NCBI GenBank assembly: GCA_001600415.1
Contig: BCJX01000008.1
Location: forward strand, 743,679-807,678
Reading direction: 5' to 3'
Length of the DNA: 64,000 nucleotides
From: Pascua guehoae
Lineage: Eukaryota > Basidiomycota > Tremellomycetes > Trichosporonales > Trichosporonaceae
Part shown: piece by piece, positions 11,577 through 22,432 of the stretch
How positions within the stretch are numbered: position 1 is the stretch's first letter
Layout of the letters: the number at the start of each line of letters is the position of its first letter
Program-made: the position numbers and the translations under genes
The notes under the pieces: generated by a model
What the model was told of the DNA's origin: nothing
Databases searched by the model: none
The model's input: only the letters and a program-made list of their open reading frames with translations

Positions 11577-13133
11577 GGTCTTGCGATGATGGTAGGTGGG
11601 TTGGGCAATGTTGTGGAATGGACAATGTTGTGGAATGGACAATGTTGTGAAATGGACAACGACAAGAGGATAATGTGATCACATCACAAGATCACAAAGT
11701 TTGCGCAGTAGCAAATGTGGTCGTCGTCCAAAGTCGAGCGGTGCGATCATGCGCCTTGCTCTGTACGCCTCGGCGCACGCCGCCCTGGCTTGAAACACAC
11801 TGACAGTCTGTGACAGAATGGTTGGCCAGAGGCGCCAGTTGCGAGTGTGTGAGCAGTCCCAGCAAGAGAGTCACACATACCTAGGCCACCCTGCGCCACC
11901 TGTACATGGTTCTTGTGTTCTCCTCACCATCTTCAATGTGCCAACAGTGCGGCACCAAGGGGGACAGGTTGGGGAAGAGAGTTCAGCCACATGTACAATA
12001 AGAAGATGTGTTCGTATGACGGCAACTGTTCTCATCAAATGCAAAGACTTGAGGAGAGTGCCGAGCAGTGACAGCAGAGGTAGGCAGTTGCCTGTCCAGG
12101 ACTGTGCAAGTCAACCATCCCAATCTCGCATCCTCTGCACTCCGCTTCTACATACCTAGTTGATAACGATAGCAGCAGTCTCGGGGATCAGCGGCTCGGG
12201 TATATACCATGAGCCCATAGCCACGGTCGGGTAGTGCTACCCGGCTGACAGGAATGATTTATGGTGTGTCACCTTTCGTGCCGTTACAGCGTCGTTGCGA
12301 AGCGGGATTGGCGACGGCGATTGTCAAGTCGAACGATGTTACGGTCAACAGGGCAAAGGGACTTGGACTTGGGGGGGAGTGTCGTTGGAGACTGCAATCC
12401 TCGAGCTGAGCTTGACCCGATAAACGTGCTGATGGGAGAGGACGATAGTTGAACTTGAGAGTTCCTCCTCAGCAAGGCGCACACGATGTATCGTAACATC
12501 CGGATCCAGATGAGGCTTCCCGCTACCAAGAACGGCAGGCGTGGGTTAAATCTGTGGTGGAAAGCAAGCGAAGGGTTGTATGAGCCGCATGGGGGGCAGC
12601 AGCTCTGGGCAGTACGCGAGGTTGTGATTGATTAAACAGGTGAGAGGTAAAGGTGAGTTAAGAATAACCTGCTTAGTTAGGCACGCCCGCATCCATGGGC
12701 ATGCGTCAAGGGTACTTACTATCAGCGATGGCAGCGCTACCATCCACATCGGCCGCCCTGCCCATGTATGATACAAACACGCCACTCATACACGCACATA
12801 CCATGCATTCGTGCCTGTAACACATGGCAGACCTAGAAGAAACACTGAGATTGGACCGAGATATCACTCTATTAGGTATCGACAACATAGCGTTGAACAT
12901 GGTCGTAAAGGGATCGGACGGACAGGGGCGGTTGACGCCGTGGAGCCGCGAGGTTCGTTTTTGAGGGGGGCGGCCCATGACTGATGGAGGCGACAGGCCA
13001 CGCGAGGAGAGGAGATTGGAGAGGCGTCTCGGAAGAGGGAGGAGTCGTAGTAGCGATAACAGAGCCATAGGAATCAGTGTAAGCGTCGTACAGCCGTGTA
13101 TAGAGCTCTAAGAGTCGTTTCTCTAAGAGTCGT
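11577..13133. other. Intergenic, with short tandem repeat
   Basis: No gene is supported. At 11606-11658 an approximately 18-bp unit (CAATGTTGTGGAATGGA) is repeated about three times just upstream of the F-box start. Near the right end a 15-bp unit (CTCTAAGAGTCGTTT) is duplicated beside the DGK1 stop codon (about 13107-13136). Confidence 0.5.
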
Positions 13134-14581
13134 TTAATGTCCCAGGACAAGGTTGGTCGCGGCAAACCACGTCCAAACAATGGCGCCCGTGAGGATGGGG
13201 AGGGTGAGGTTGTCGTCCACGCCGAGGTCGAGGGCCTCGACCACAGCGCCGCCGACGCCAACGACAAAGGCGGTCACCAGACGGCCGAGCCACGAGCCGA
13301 GGATGGCCCAGTCGTTGGTGGCGCTGTGCCAGAAGCCGAGGCTGATGGCCACACCCGTGACGGTTGCGGCGAGGAAGCCCGCAAGGGACTTGCGGGGCGC
13401 AAATGGCAGGTACTTTACGCCCGGGAAGTGGGGCGGAAGAGGGGGCGTGTACCGCCCCCACAGGCGGCCGAGGGTGGACGCCGTCGTGTCAGACCATGAG
13501 AGACTGCGGTTAGCACACACGCTCGCGGGGGCGTTCTTTCTTCGACTCACGTCAGAATCGAGACGACGGCCACGTCGCGGGGGTAGAGCGAGAGCACAAA
13601 GATGACGCCGACGAGGTACCACACGACGCCGTTAATCTTGCCACGCTCCTCGTCGCGCATGAGGAAGCCGCAAAAGACTTCCCAGAGCTCGGCAAAAGCC
13701 GGAGATCGCAGGCGGATGAGGTCGACGGTGGTGATAAACGTCACGGCAATGCTGAGGTACTTGATGAGGGGCCACACGGAGGGCGGGTCGGACCACCAGA
13801 GGAAGAGCGTGATGAAGCCTAGTGTGAGTCATACGTTTGCACATGAGACAGTGCGAAGCTTTCTCGCTTCGCTTGCGGCTCAAAGGACTAGGCTTCGGGC
13901 CGAAGCAAGCTCCAATTGCGCGCTCGCTATCGACTCACCGATCGACGAGTGGAACGCCTTGCGGGGAATCTCCCAGTCGACGACCTTTGTGGGCGTGACA
14001 CCTGGAGGAGGCTTGGCCTTGACGCTGCTGCGCCTGCGGCGGCGGGGGAAGGGCGGCTGGGTGGCCATGCCTGCGCTCGGCGCAGGTGGAGGAAACAACG
14101 TGTCCGAGGTAGGGTGGAGGTCGACATCGCTCAGCTCGGCGTGGGCGCGGATCGTGGGCAGTGTCGAGACGCCCGGTGGCGGGGAGCGGGTAATGCTCGA
14201 TGACGACGAGCCGGCCCTCCGTGCGCGGCGGCGGAGTGAAGCCTCAACATCGTCCTCCGAGCTGGGGTACAGAGCACGGCCGTTGGTGGCCGGCACAGGC
14301 GACGAGGGCGACGAGTAGTCGCTCTCAAACACGGGCGACGCGTGTCCGTTCTCTGCTGCTCCAGACTTTGAGCGAACCTCGGACGCCATGCCAAAGAGGT
14401 TGATGTTTTCCTTGGTCGCGGAACCGTCGAGCGAGCGGCGCGCAGCGCGGGGTGAGACGTGGAGCGGGGGCGAGGCAGACGCGCGTACTCGGGCCGAAGG
14501 CGTGGGTGAGCCTGTGCGCGTACACGACGAGGGTGAGGGGGCACGGAGTGAGCGTGGCGACAGTGGAGACGTGATGGCCAT
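13134..14581 (-). CDS. DGK1: DGK1-like CTP-dependent diacylglycerol kinase
   Basis: Three exons (14581-13939, 13818-13551, 13503-13134) give 426 aa. The first ~190 residues are Ser/Pro/Arg-rich and likely disordered and cytosolic. The rest is a polytopic membrane domain beginning VVDWEIPRKAFHSSIGFITL. It continues with ALWEVF-like and KINGVVWYLVGVIFVLSLYP segments, and ends in AALDLGVDDN-like sequence: VVEALDLGVDDNLTLPILTG. These match the fungal Dgk1 family of CTP-dependent ER/nuclear-membrane kinases that make phosphatidate from diacylglycerol. It is related to dolichol kinase and phosphatidate cytidylyltransferase. Sec59/dolichol kinase is a weaker alternative because the HSSIGF motif is Dgk1-like. 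Confidence 0.85.
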
Positions 14582-16447
14582 GTGTGTCGTCGTGTTGGAT
14601 GGGTGGGGTGGGTGTTGTGGAACAGAAGCACGAGGAAAAAGGGAAAGGGGATTTAAAGGGAGATGGATGTTAAAACCCAAGGAGCTAGTAAGAGTGCGAT
14701 GCACCAGGTATTGGATGCATGGATGGGCGGCTGTGTTGCTGGCGTGGCGTGACGCATTCTGCGATTACAACCGGCCCTTCTCCCTCCGCTTTCCCTCGCC
14801 TCCCCTATGGCCTATGGCTCTGCTTGCCGCTTGCAACTTGGCCGACCGACCGCAACCGGGCCCCGATGCCATGCCTTGCCATGACGCCAGCGCTTCACTC
14901 GGCCCGGCACACGACCAAAAGCCGACATGCAACAGAGCAAGAGATACATGCAACATTCTTTTATCGTGACCGGGGCCCAGTTCTATGCATTCTATACAAG
15001 GCACATGAAAGAGATGCATGCATGAGAGCAACTGTTGCATGGCACACGACAAGCTCCAAACGTACCTTCAGTATGGGTATGGAGACGCATGCTCTGGCAC
15101 CACACAAGGCGATGCACACGACGCCAAGAGAATACGAAAAAAAAAATATGTATTACGTAAAATAACATTGATCTGGATCAGGCACACCTTTGACACGCGA
15201 GAAATGAAAGGGGGGTTTCCCTCTCGAGCCTCCAAATGCGGTTAGATCATACAACAATAGTGAGACGCGTCCCATGGACAAATGTGGCTTGACCACGCGT
15301 GGGTCGGGAGATGCACCATTCAAACTGGCCAACCCCCAATGACCTCCAAAGCCACACCCGCGCGGCATGGCTTGAAACTGCGTGGGCAAGCTGCCAACGA
15401 AAACGTGGCTGCAGTTCGTTTTCAAGAGAACTGATACGGTGCCGAGCTACAGAAGGACGCAGACGGTAAAGCCGAAGGACTAGCACGTGCGGGGATTCGT
15501 TGAGAGTGGAATGTTACGGGGTCTGCATGCTTGTATGTGTCTACTAGGATCCGTATGAATTGTACAACATGCGACGTGACTGGATCGAGAGTGGAATGAC
15601 AGCTCGTGGTGTGTGGTCTGCTGGTCGGAGACATGAAGGATATGCGCGATAAGGTGGGCAGTTACACTACACATACTTTCAATAGTTGCGTGCCCCGAGT
15701 GTGGAACACAGGGGGAAGTTGACCATCAGTAGACCCAAATTCGCTGAGTGTCGTTATGCTGCATCTTGCCATTCCTACCAGCCATACGTGGTTGGCCATG
15801 GTTGGACGAATGACTGATAGTATGAACAATATCATGATTAGCACTGGTCACTGGACATTTTACAGCTCGACTTGCCTCAGAGTGACCGAACACCGTGCTC
15901 AATCCACCAGAGGAACTCGATGGCGGCCGTGCGCAGGGCCGCGAACAGAGTCCTGTTTCCTGTGCTGGTGATACAGTATATGTCTCTCATTTCTACAAAT
16001 AGCCTGGTACATCAAGCGCGTTATGGATTCCCGTCAGCTACGAAAACATTTCGACTGAGCTGGCCGAGTGTTTGTGGAGGAGAGGGACCACAGGATAGGA
16101 TGCACGGGGACGACAGATTGGAAGGGAGAGGAGTGAGAATAACTGACCTTTCAAGGTGCGGCAGCCACTGTCTCCCCCTAGACCATGAAGGTCTAACGAT
16201 CTCCTACCAGAAAATAACCATCCTCCACCTCTTCGCTTTGCTTCCCCCCATACCTACTACATTTTGGGTCTCGGCGAGCTTCGACAAAGCCTGGTACATG
16301 GCTTAGCACAATAATCCCGGTCCATCCTCCAATACACCACCCAGCCGCTCAGCTCTCAGCAAACCTGCCACAACATGCATTCCACACATCCCAAACGCCC
16401 TACAAGCTCCCTACTCATACTTGACAGAGTGCGGCAAGGTCCCCACT
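14582..16447. other. Intergenic, holds a relic of the FAH gene end
   Basis: No gene is supported over about 1.9 kb. At 16411-16445 lies an imperfect second copy of the last 35 bases of the neighbouring hydrolase gene (see findings). A poly-A stretch is near 15136-15146. Confidence 0.5.
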
Positions 16448-17692
16448 CTACTCATACTTGATCGAATGCCGCAAAATCCCCACACCGCCCGACACCTCGA
16501 CCTCGACCTCGTCGCCGTCCTTCAGCGGACGCCACTTCGCCTCGGGCCCCGCACACCCGACCCCGCCCGGTGTGCCGGTCATGATGACCGTGCCGGCGCG
16601 CAGGGTCGTGCCCTGGGACAGGAAGGCGATGAGGGTGGGAATGTCAAAGACGAGGTCGGCCAAGGGTGTCGACTGGCGGACGTCGCCGTTGACGCGGGTC
16701 GTCAGGTGGAGTGTGGTGGGGTCGGGGATGAGCTGGGTGTTAGTGGGTGCAAGGGGTGGAAATGGGAATGATGAGAGTTGGGGAGGGGGGTGCGGGGGGT
16801 GGGGCGGGTAGGTGTTGGGGGCGACAGTTTGGGTAGGCGATTCGGTTCGGATTCCCTTTTGTGTCGCCATGTAGCGACTCTTCCAACTGGAGCAAGAGGA
16901 TCACCTCCTAACCCCTACCATCCATCCTACGCCTTTGTACAGCAGTACAGCGGCTCTTCCAACAGTAACAACAGACCACCTTTTCCCCCTCCCCCATCCC
17001 ACATGACCTCCAGACTCACCTTTGCAGCAACGATGGCCGGCCCGATGGGCGCAAACTTGTCAAAGCCCTTGGAAAAGCACCACTGGGGCACACCGCCAGC
17101 GCGCTCCGGGAACCGCTGCCACTTGCGCGAGCTCACGTCGTCGCCGGCGACATAGCCCGCGACATAGTTCATGGCGTCCTCTTTGCGCACATCCTTTGCG
17201 TCGCGCCCCAGGACGACGCAGAGCTCGCCCTCGTAGTCGGCCTCGCCGTCCTGCGCGCACTTGGGAATCGGGACGGCTTCACCGTAGTCGCCGAGACTGG
17301 TCGTGGGCTTGATGAAGAGGGACGGAAAGGGGGGCAGGGTGCGTCCCGCCTCGATAACTAACATGAGCACATGCTACCACTTTTTGGCTCGACTCACTGT
17401 GCTTGCGGTAGTTGAGCCCGATACACTTGATCCCCGCACAGTCCCGCTCGGCAAGCGGGCCCAGGAGCGCATACACCACCTTCTCCTCGTCCGTCACGGT
17501 CGCACTGGGCGCAAACGGCCCGTCGGGGGCGTGCACCACGCGCGCGCGCAGCGTGCCCGCAGCGGCGAGCTGGCCCAGGTCGTCGGTCGCGCTCGCGAGC
17601 GCGTCGCCGTACACGGGCGCGGCGCCGGGGGAGGGCAGGAAGCGGATGAGGCGCGTCCATGCCGTCGTCAGGGGGGCGATTGTGGCGGTCAT
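16448..17692 (-). CDS. FAH-family hydrolase, likely fumarylpyruvate hydrolase
   Basis: Three exons (17692-17398, 17357-17020, 16732-16448) encode 305 aa. The C-terminal fumarylacetoacetase fold is complete. It has GLNYRKH near 92-98, LFIKPTTSLGDYGEAVPIP at about 112-130, metal ligands Glu141 and Glu143 in DYEGELCVVLGRD, Asp172 in GDDVSSRKWQ, and the closing VIMTGTPGGVG. This family cleaves C-C bonds in acylpyruvates. Beside a gentisate dioxygenase and an aromatic monooxygenase, the best guess is fumarylpyruvate to fumarate plus pyruvate. Acylpyruvase or oxaloacetate decarboxylase activity cannot be excluded from sequence. No targeting signal is evident. A degenerate second copy of its 3' end lies directly downstream. 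Confidence 0.88.
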
Positions 17693-18880
17693 TGTGTGTG
17701 TGTGGTGAGAGGTTGGGGCTCGGTGGGGGTCGTTGGAGATTGGGGTGTGGAGATGGAGAAGATGTAAGTGACAGACCCGATCGGTCACTTTTATCAATCT
17801 ACGGCAGCTGGCCCCCGACGGTACGGCCAACCCATGCCTCCCTGCCGCATACGCTATGCGGAATGGCCGCGGTCATGACGAACATGTCGTTGGCGCGGAT
17901 GCCTTCCGGTCAACAACACATACTCGTCCCGAGCTATCCGCGGCGGGCCCCCGCGTGGCTACTTCCAGCGTCCGGGGTATATCCGCATATCTACCGGGCC
18001 CGCCGAGAACTTGTCCGATGGTGTAGCCGGGGCGCGAGGGATCCAAGGCTGATGCAGAAGGTTAGATAGGCTTCGATACACGGTGCCGGGGATGGGTCGG
18101 AAGAGGTGGCAGGGGTCCTGTGTGGCGTTGAGGCGGGGGTGAGTACCGGCTTCACGAGTTGACCCAACCGCCGTCAAACTTGCTGCGCCACGGTATGTGG
18201 GCTAGGGGGCATGTGGCGCCGAAATTGGCCGTCTGTACCGAGTGGACCGTGGCCGTGAACGGGTGCAGCGTGTTATCACCCCCACCCCGTGTTGCCTTCC
18301 TGTTCAGGCTCAATTTCCCGCAATGGAAATGCGAAGGAGACTTTTTGGACCGCGTACGAAACTGGGGAAAGGTGCTTGCCGTGCGCAGGCAGGCCTTCCT
18401 ACGGGACCTCATTCGCCGGTACAGCCTAGTATGCCCTACTGTGATGTTAAAACACTTTGCTGATGCAGACACGACCCATAATGAGATGCACGAGGATCCT
18501 GAATTGAAAAGGCCGTAAATGCTTTATTGTTCAAATAATCAATAATAACTCATACTTGTGCGGAACGTTGAGACGAAGCGTACATGTGTTACACTCTAAA
18601 CTGACGGTAAACCTGCCTCCAGAAGGGAACCCGGTGGGATCCATTCTTGAACATGACTAGATCACGACTAAAACGAGTTTTACAATGTCAATTCCACCGC
18701 TCCGTGGCAACCAGCCGCGTAATTGCTGGCGTCAGGCAGTTGAGCTGTGATGCAATCCAAGATAAACCAGGGGCGTTTGCTCAAGTGTAACAACATTCTC
18801 AGAGAACAATTTACATCAACGACAGGCAGCAATCACCTCTACAAAATGACCGAACAATGGGGTCGTCCCAGTAGCTCCGC
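17693..18880. promoter_or_regulatory. Promoter of FAH hydrolase and 3' flank of transporter
   Basis: About 90 bp upstream of the hydrolase start is a palindromic CCGATCGG (about 17777-17787) flanked by GTGAC/GTCAC. Further up, CCGGGGTATATCCG lies near 17972. CGG/CCG-containing motifs of this sort are typical Zn2Cys6 targets; the link to the regulator at 22433-25396 is inference. Confidence 0.35.
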
Positions 18881-20669
18881 CTACACGTCCTCAATATGCA
18901 CCTTGTTCTCCTTTTCGCCCATGTCCGGGTCGGGAACGAGGTCGGTTGGGAAGGGTGGCACTCCGTTGGGCGCGTAGACCTTCTTCTGGCGCCACTGCGA
19001 GTAGCGTGTGGATCCCGCAAAGAGCGTCTCCATGCACTCGATGGGGATACCCTTTGTGTCTGGGAGGAGCATATAGGTGAAGACGAAGGTGATGGCGTTG
19101 ATGGCGGCGTAAAAGATGAACATACCCCATCCCATGCCCTCCTTTAACGACGGGCTGGCCATGAGAATGCCAAACGAGCAGATCCAGTGGCAGAAACTGG
19201 CGTACGCTCCCGTGAGGGACCGAAGCGAGATGGGGAAGATTTCCGATGTCACCACCCACGGGAGACCGTTGCCGCCGAAACCCCAGCACATGCTGTAGAA
19301 CATGATGACAAAGATGGCCGCCTTACCGCCCGCAACCGTGCTCGCTGAAGGGGCCAGGGGCTGGCCGTCGGCGCCAACAGCGCCGGGGTTGGCGAGCTTG
19401 ACGTACACGCCGAGGTAGACGAGGCACCAGCAGCAGGTGCCGCTGCTCACGAGCCACGGGACGCGACGGCCGGCGCGGTCGATAATAAACAGAAAGAATG
19501 TGATGGCACCGAGTGCTTTGAAGAGTCCGTAAATACCTGTGACTGTTAGCTCTCTATTTAGTCAAGGAAGAGCGCTTGTGGCACCTTGAGGGTTACTCAC
19601 CGGTGTAGAGTGAAACATCCTTGATACCGACCGAGGCGAAGATGGAAGGAGAGTCTGCGCGTTAGTACGTGGACCTTGACCAGTTTTCGCTGAGATTTAC
19701 AGTAATTCATCGAGAGCGCGCCGCTCCACGTCATGAGGAAGTAGATCCAGAAGGTCATGATGACGCGGTGACGCATAGAGGGCCGGGAGAGCTCCTTCAT
19801 GGCTCCTCGGAGATATCCGCTGTTTCCGGCGACGCGTGCCTCCTCTGCCATGACTGCGTGGATCATGCCGACCTCTTCGACAATGTACGTGTGGTCTGCG
19901 GGCAGGTTGCGAAGGTACGAGAGGGTCTTGAGCCCCTCTTCGTCTCTGCCCTTCCTAAAGAGCCACGCGGGGGACTCTTTGAGGACGAGGGTGCCGAGTG
20001 CGAAAATGCCACTGGGGATGAGCTGGACGGCGACGGCGATGCGCCAGCTGATGCTCTTGTTGGTGTCAATGTTGGTCTTGATCCCGTAGACGATCCAGAA
20101 CCCGACGAGGGCGCCGACTTGGTACGCGACATCGAAGAATCCAGTGAGCTGGCCGCGGATGGCGGGCGGGCTCATTTCGGCAATAAATGTCGGCACCACC
20201 GAGGTAAGCTGGCCCACACCGAGGCCTGTAATGACGCGCCCGGCGTACATGGCCGGCAAATTGCCGGTCGGGATGGTCATGGTGACTGCGCCGACAATGA
20301 AGATGATCGAGGCCATTTGCAACGGGCGGATACGGCCGTAGCGCTCCATGATGGGCCACGCCATGATTGAGCCCACCGCACACCCCGCCACAAAGATGGA
20401 TGTCATGTTGGCCGTCGTCTGCGTGATCCATGCCTTGTCCTTGCCGACAAACTGAAAGTCGCGCTGGAAGGCAGGCAGCGCCATGGTCGTGCCGAAGAAT
20501 GCATTGTCGTAGCCGAATGAAATGGCCGCGAAAGCTAGGGGTGTGAGTAAATGATTATCAAAGGTGGAGGAAAAATTCAAGACTCACCACACACGACCGA
20601 AAGGCCGTACACGCGCCAGTTGTACACCTCCTTGGGAGTCGGCCTGTCTTCGACTTTGTGAAAGCCCAT
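18881..20669 (-). CDS. MFS transporter, sugar-porter/quinate-permease-like
   Basis: Four exons (20669-20588, 20534-19701, 19654-19601, 19536-18881) encode 541 aa with about 12 hydrophobic segments. Sugar-porter signatures are present: MERYGRIRPLQ after TM2/3, KESPAWLFRKGRDEEG in the central loop, NYYSPSIF after TM7, DRAGRRVPWL after TM8, and LPDTKGIPIE at the end. The N-terminus (EDRPTPKEVYNWRVYG...) closely matches the fungal quinate permeases Qa-y/QutD in character. With its neighbours it is best read as importer of a hydroxybenzoate or related cyclic acid. The tiny third exon (54 nt) is secured by the NYYSP motif crossing the junction. Confidence 0.88.
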
Positions 20670-22432
20670 GATTGAGTTTGCTCGAGATGGGGAGAACAAC
20701 AAACTGTGTGCTTTGCCGAGTATTTCTACACTTTGCGCAGGCGTAGCCACTGACCGCTCCTCAGGGGTCCCATGGGGGATCCTGGGGTCAGCTTTCATCA
20801 GATGACAATTCGAGGCGTTGGCAGCAGTCTGTCCCCTGTCACGCGACGCAGCTGTGCGTACAGGCGACATACCCCGCGAAGCAACTTCTGGAACCGAGCC
20901 ACGCTTGGCGCCCATTATGGCCACTGGGGTGGCGCCTCTTCCGACCGTTCCCCGGATGTGGCACAAGCCACATTGCCACGTGCAACCTACCCTCCCTCCA
21001 ATCAAACAATCTTGCCCTGGAACCATGACCCACCCGCAGATTCTCACTCGCCGACATGCATCCTTAATCTCATCGACCAGATCCAACCCCGGTCCGGCCC
21101 CCGGCCAGTGTGACATCGCCAAATTGATAATCTCGGGTTAATTGGCGCGGGTATGGCGGAATGATAACCGTCCGTGCATCGCCAACCATCTCTGCCGGAA
21201 CGATCCGGCGCAGTCGCGCCAGTGACACACATCTACTATTGCGAGGGACAGTGCTGTTTGTATACAGGATAGGGTGTTGCTAATTCATGGGCTGTGGTGG
21301 TTACACCCTGTTGCATGTCGAGGGTTAGTCGCAACTTTGGCTGCAGACGTGACCAGGAGACGTTTTTGGAGGCGGACATTGGAAAACTCCAAACCTCTGG
21401 CATGATGATGACAGTTGCTAGTTCTCTTGGGGTGTCCCCGAAAATCCGAGGGTCTTGGAGTGGTTGTGAGGCGTTCCTTTCGGAGGTGAGAATGCCTGTT
21501 GGAAAAAAAAAAAAATTACAAAAAAAAAAATCAATATGCCTGCCGAAGCAGATCACCGAGCCCAATGTTGCCATGTCCTAAACAAAAGCCAAGTCACAGT
21601 CTAGCAGTCTTGCCTGTGTACAAGCTTGAGATGTTGCGAGAGATTGTCATTGGCAAGACCATCTCTTGGACCGATGACCAAATTGAGTTTGCGAGGGCAC
21701 TAATATGCCGCGACTTTCTCTCCGTTAGTGGCCACTTCCCTGGACATCGGCATCTGCTGACCTGAGGAGAGTCTGTAGAGCAGAGGAGTAGTGTTACCTT
21801 CCGGGAAGCCAGGGCGCAGTGGAAATGGCGGGGTGTGATCAACACTCTAAAATAGACGCCATCGTTGTTGTGCACGTTAGTCCACGACGCCTGGCAAATT
21901 CGCATTTGACATCCCCAAGCTCTTGACGCTGTGTCGAGATTGTGCAGATGTGTCCGATGCCGATTCTCGAGGCGAAACACCCTGGCGCTCTTCCAGTTGT
22001 GTTGGACGACGACGAAAGGTGTCATAAGGACAATGTATTCGGCCGTATCGGCCGCTGCCTAGGTTCCCGTTGCCAGAGTCAAACAATACGTGCTTACACG
22101 AGCCAGCTCTGTACCGAGAAGCGGGCAAGACACAGCTGTGACCTGCTATCGGAACCCAAGAATGCACAGTGCACAGGATCACAAGCCACACGGAGGCAAG
22201 AGACTGAAGAAAGGTATTCATGGCAGCACAACAGGCCCAAACAGACGCCACCGTACAACTCTTATACACTACTGATACGCCATCACTCAAACGCATGACG
22301 GTACACCTCGTTACCCACAGCTACCACAACTATCACAACTATCACAACTACCACAGCTACCACAACTACCACAACTGCTACAACGACCACAACTACCACA
22401 CGCACACACACTCCACCCCCATCCGCTTACAC
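20670..22432. promoter_or_regulatory. Transporter promoter and intergenic region with repeats
   Basis: A perfect inverted repeat GCCGGA-ACGA-TCCGGC occupies 21194-21209, about 530 bp before the transporter start. It overlaps an 11-mer (21202-21212) also found before the regulator gene. An A-rich stretch is at 21503-21530. A tandem repeat built on CACAACTAY (about 22318-22400) lies just past the stop of the regulator gene. No gene is supported. Confidence 0.45.

Noticed and set aside
12706..13068. Possible minus-strand gene downstream of DGK1
   Set aside because: 120-codon frame without recognisable family or consistent splice partners.
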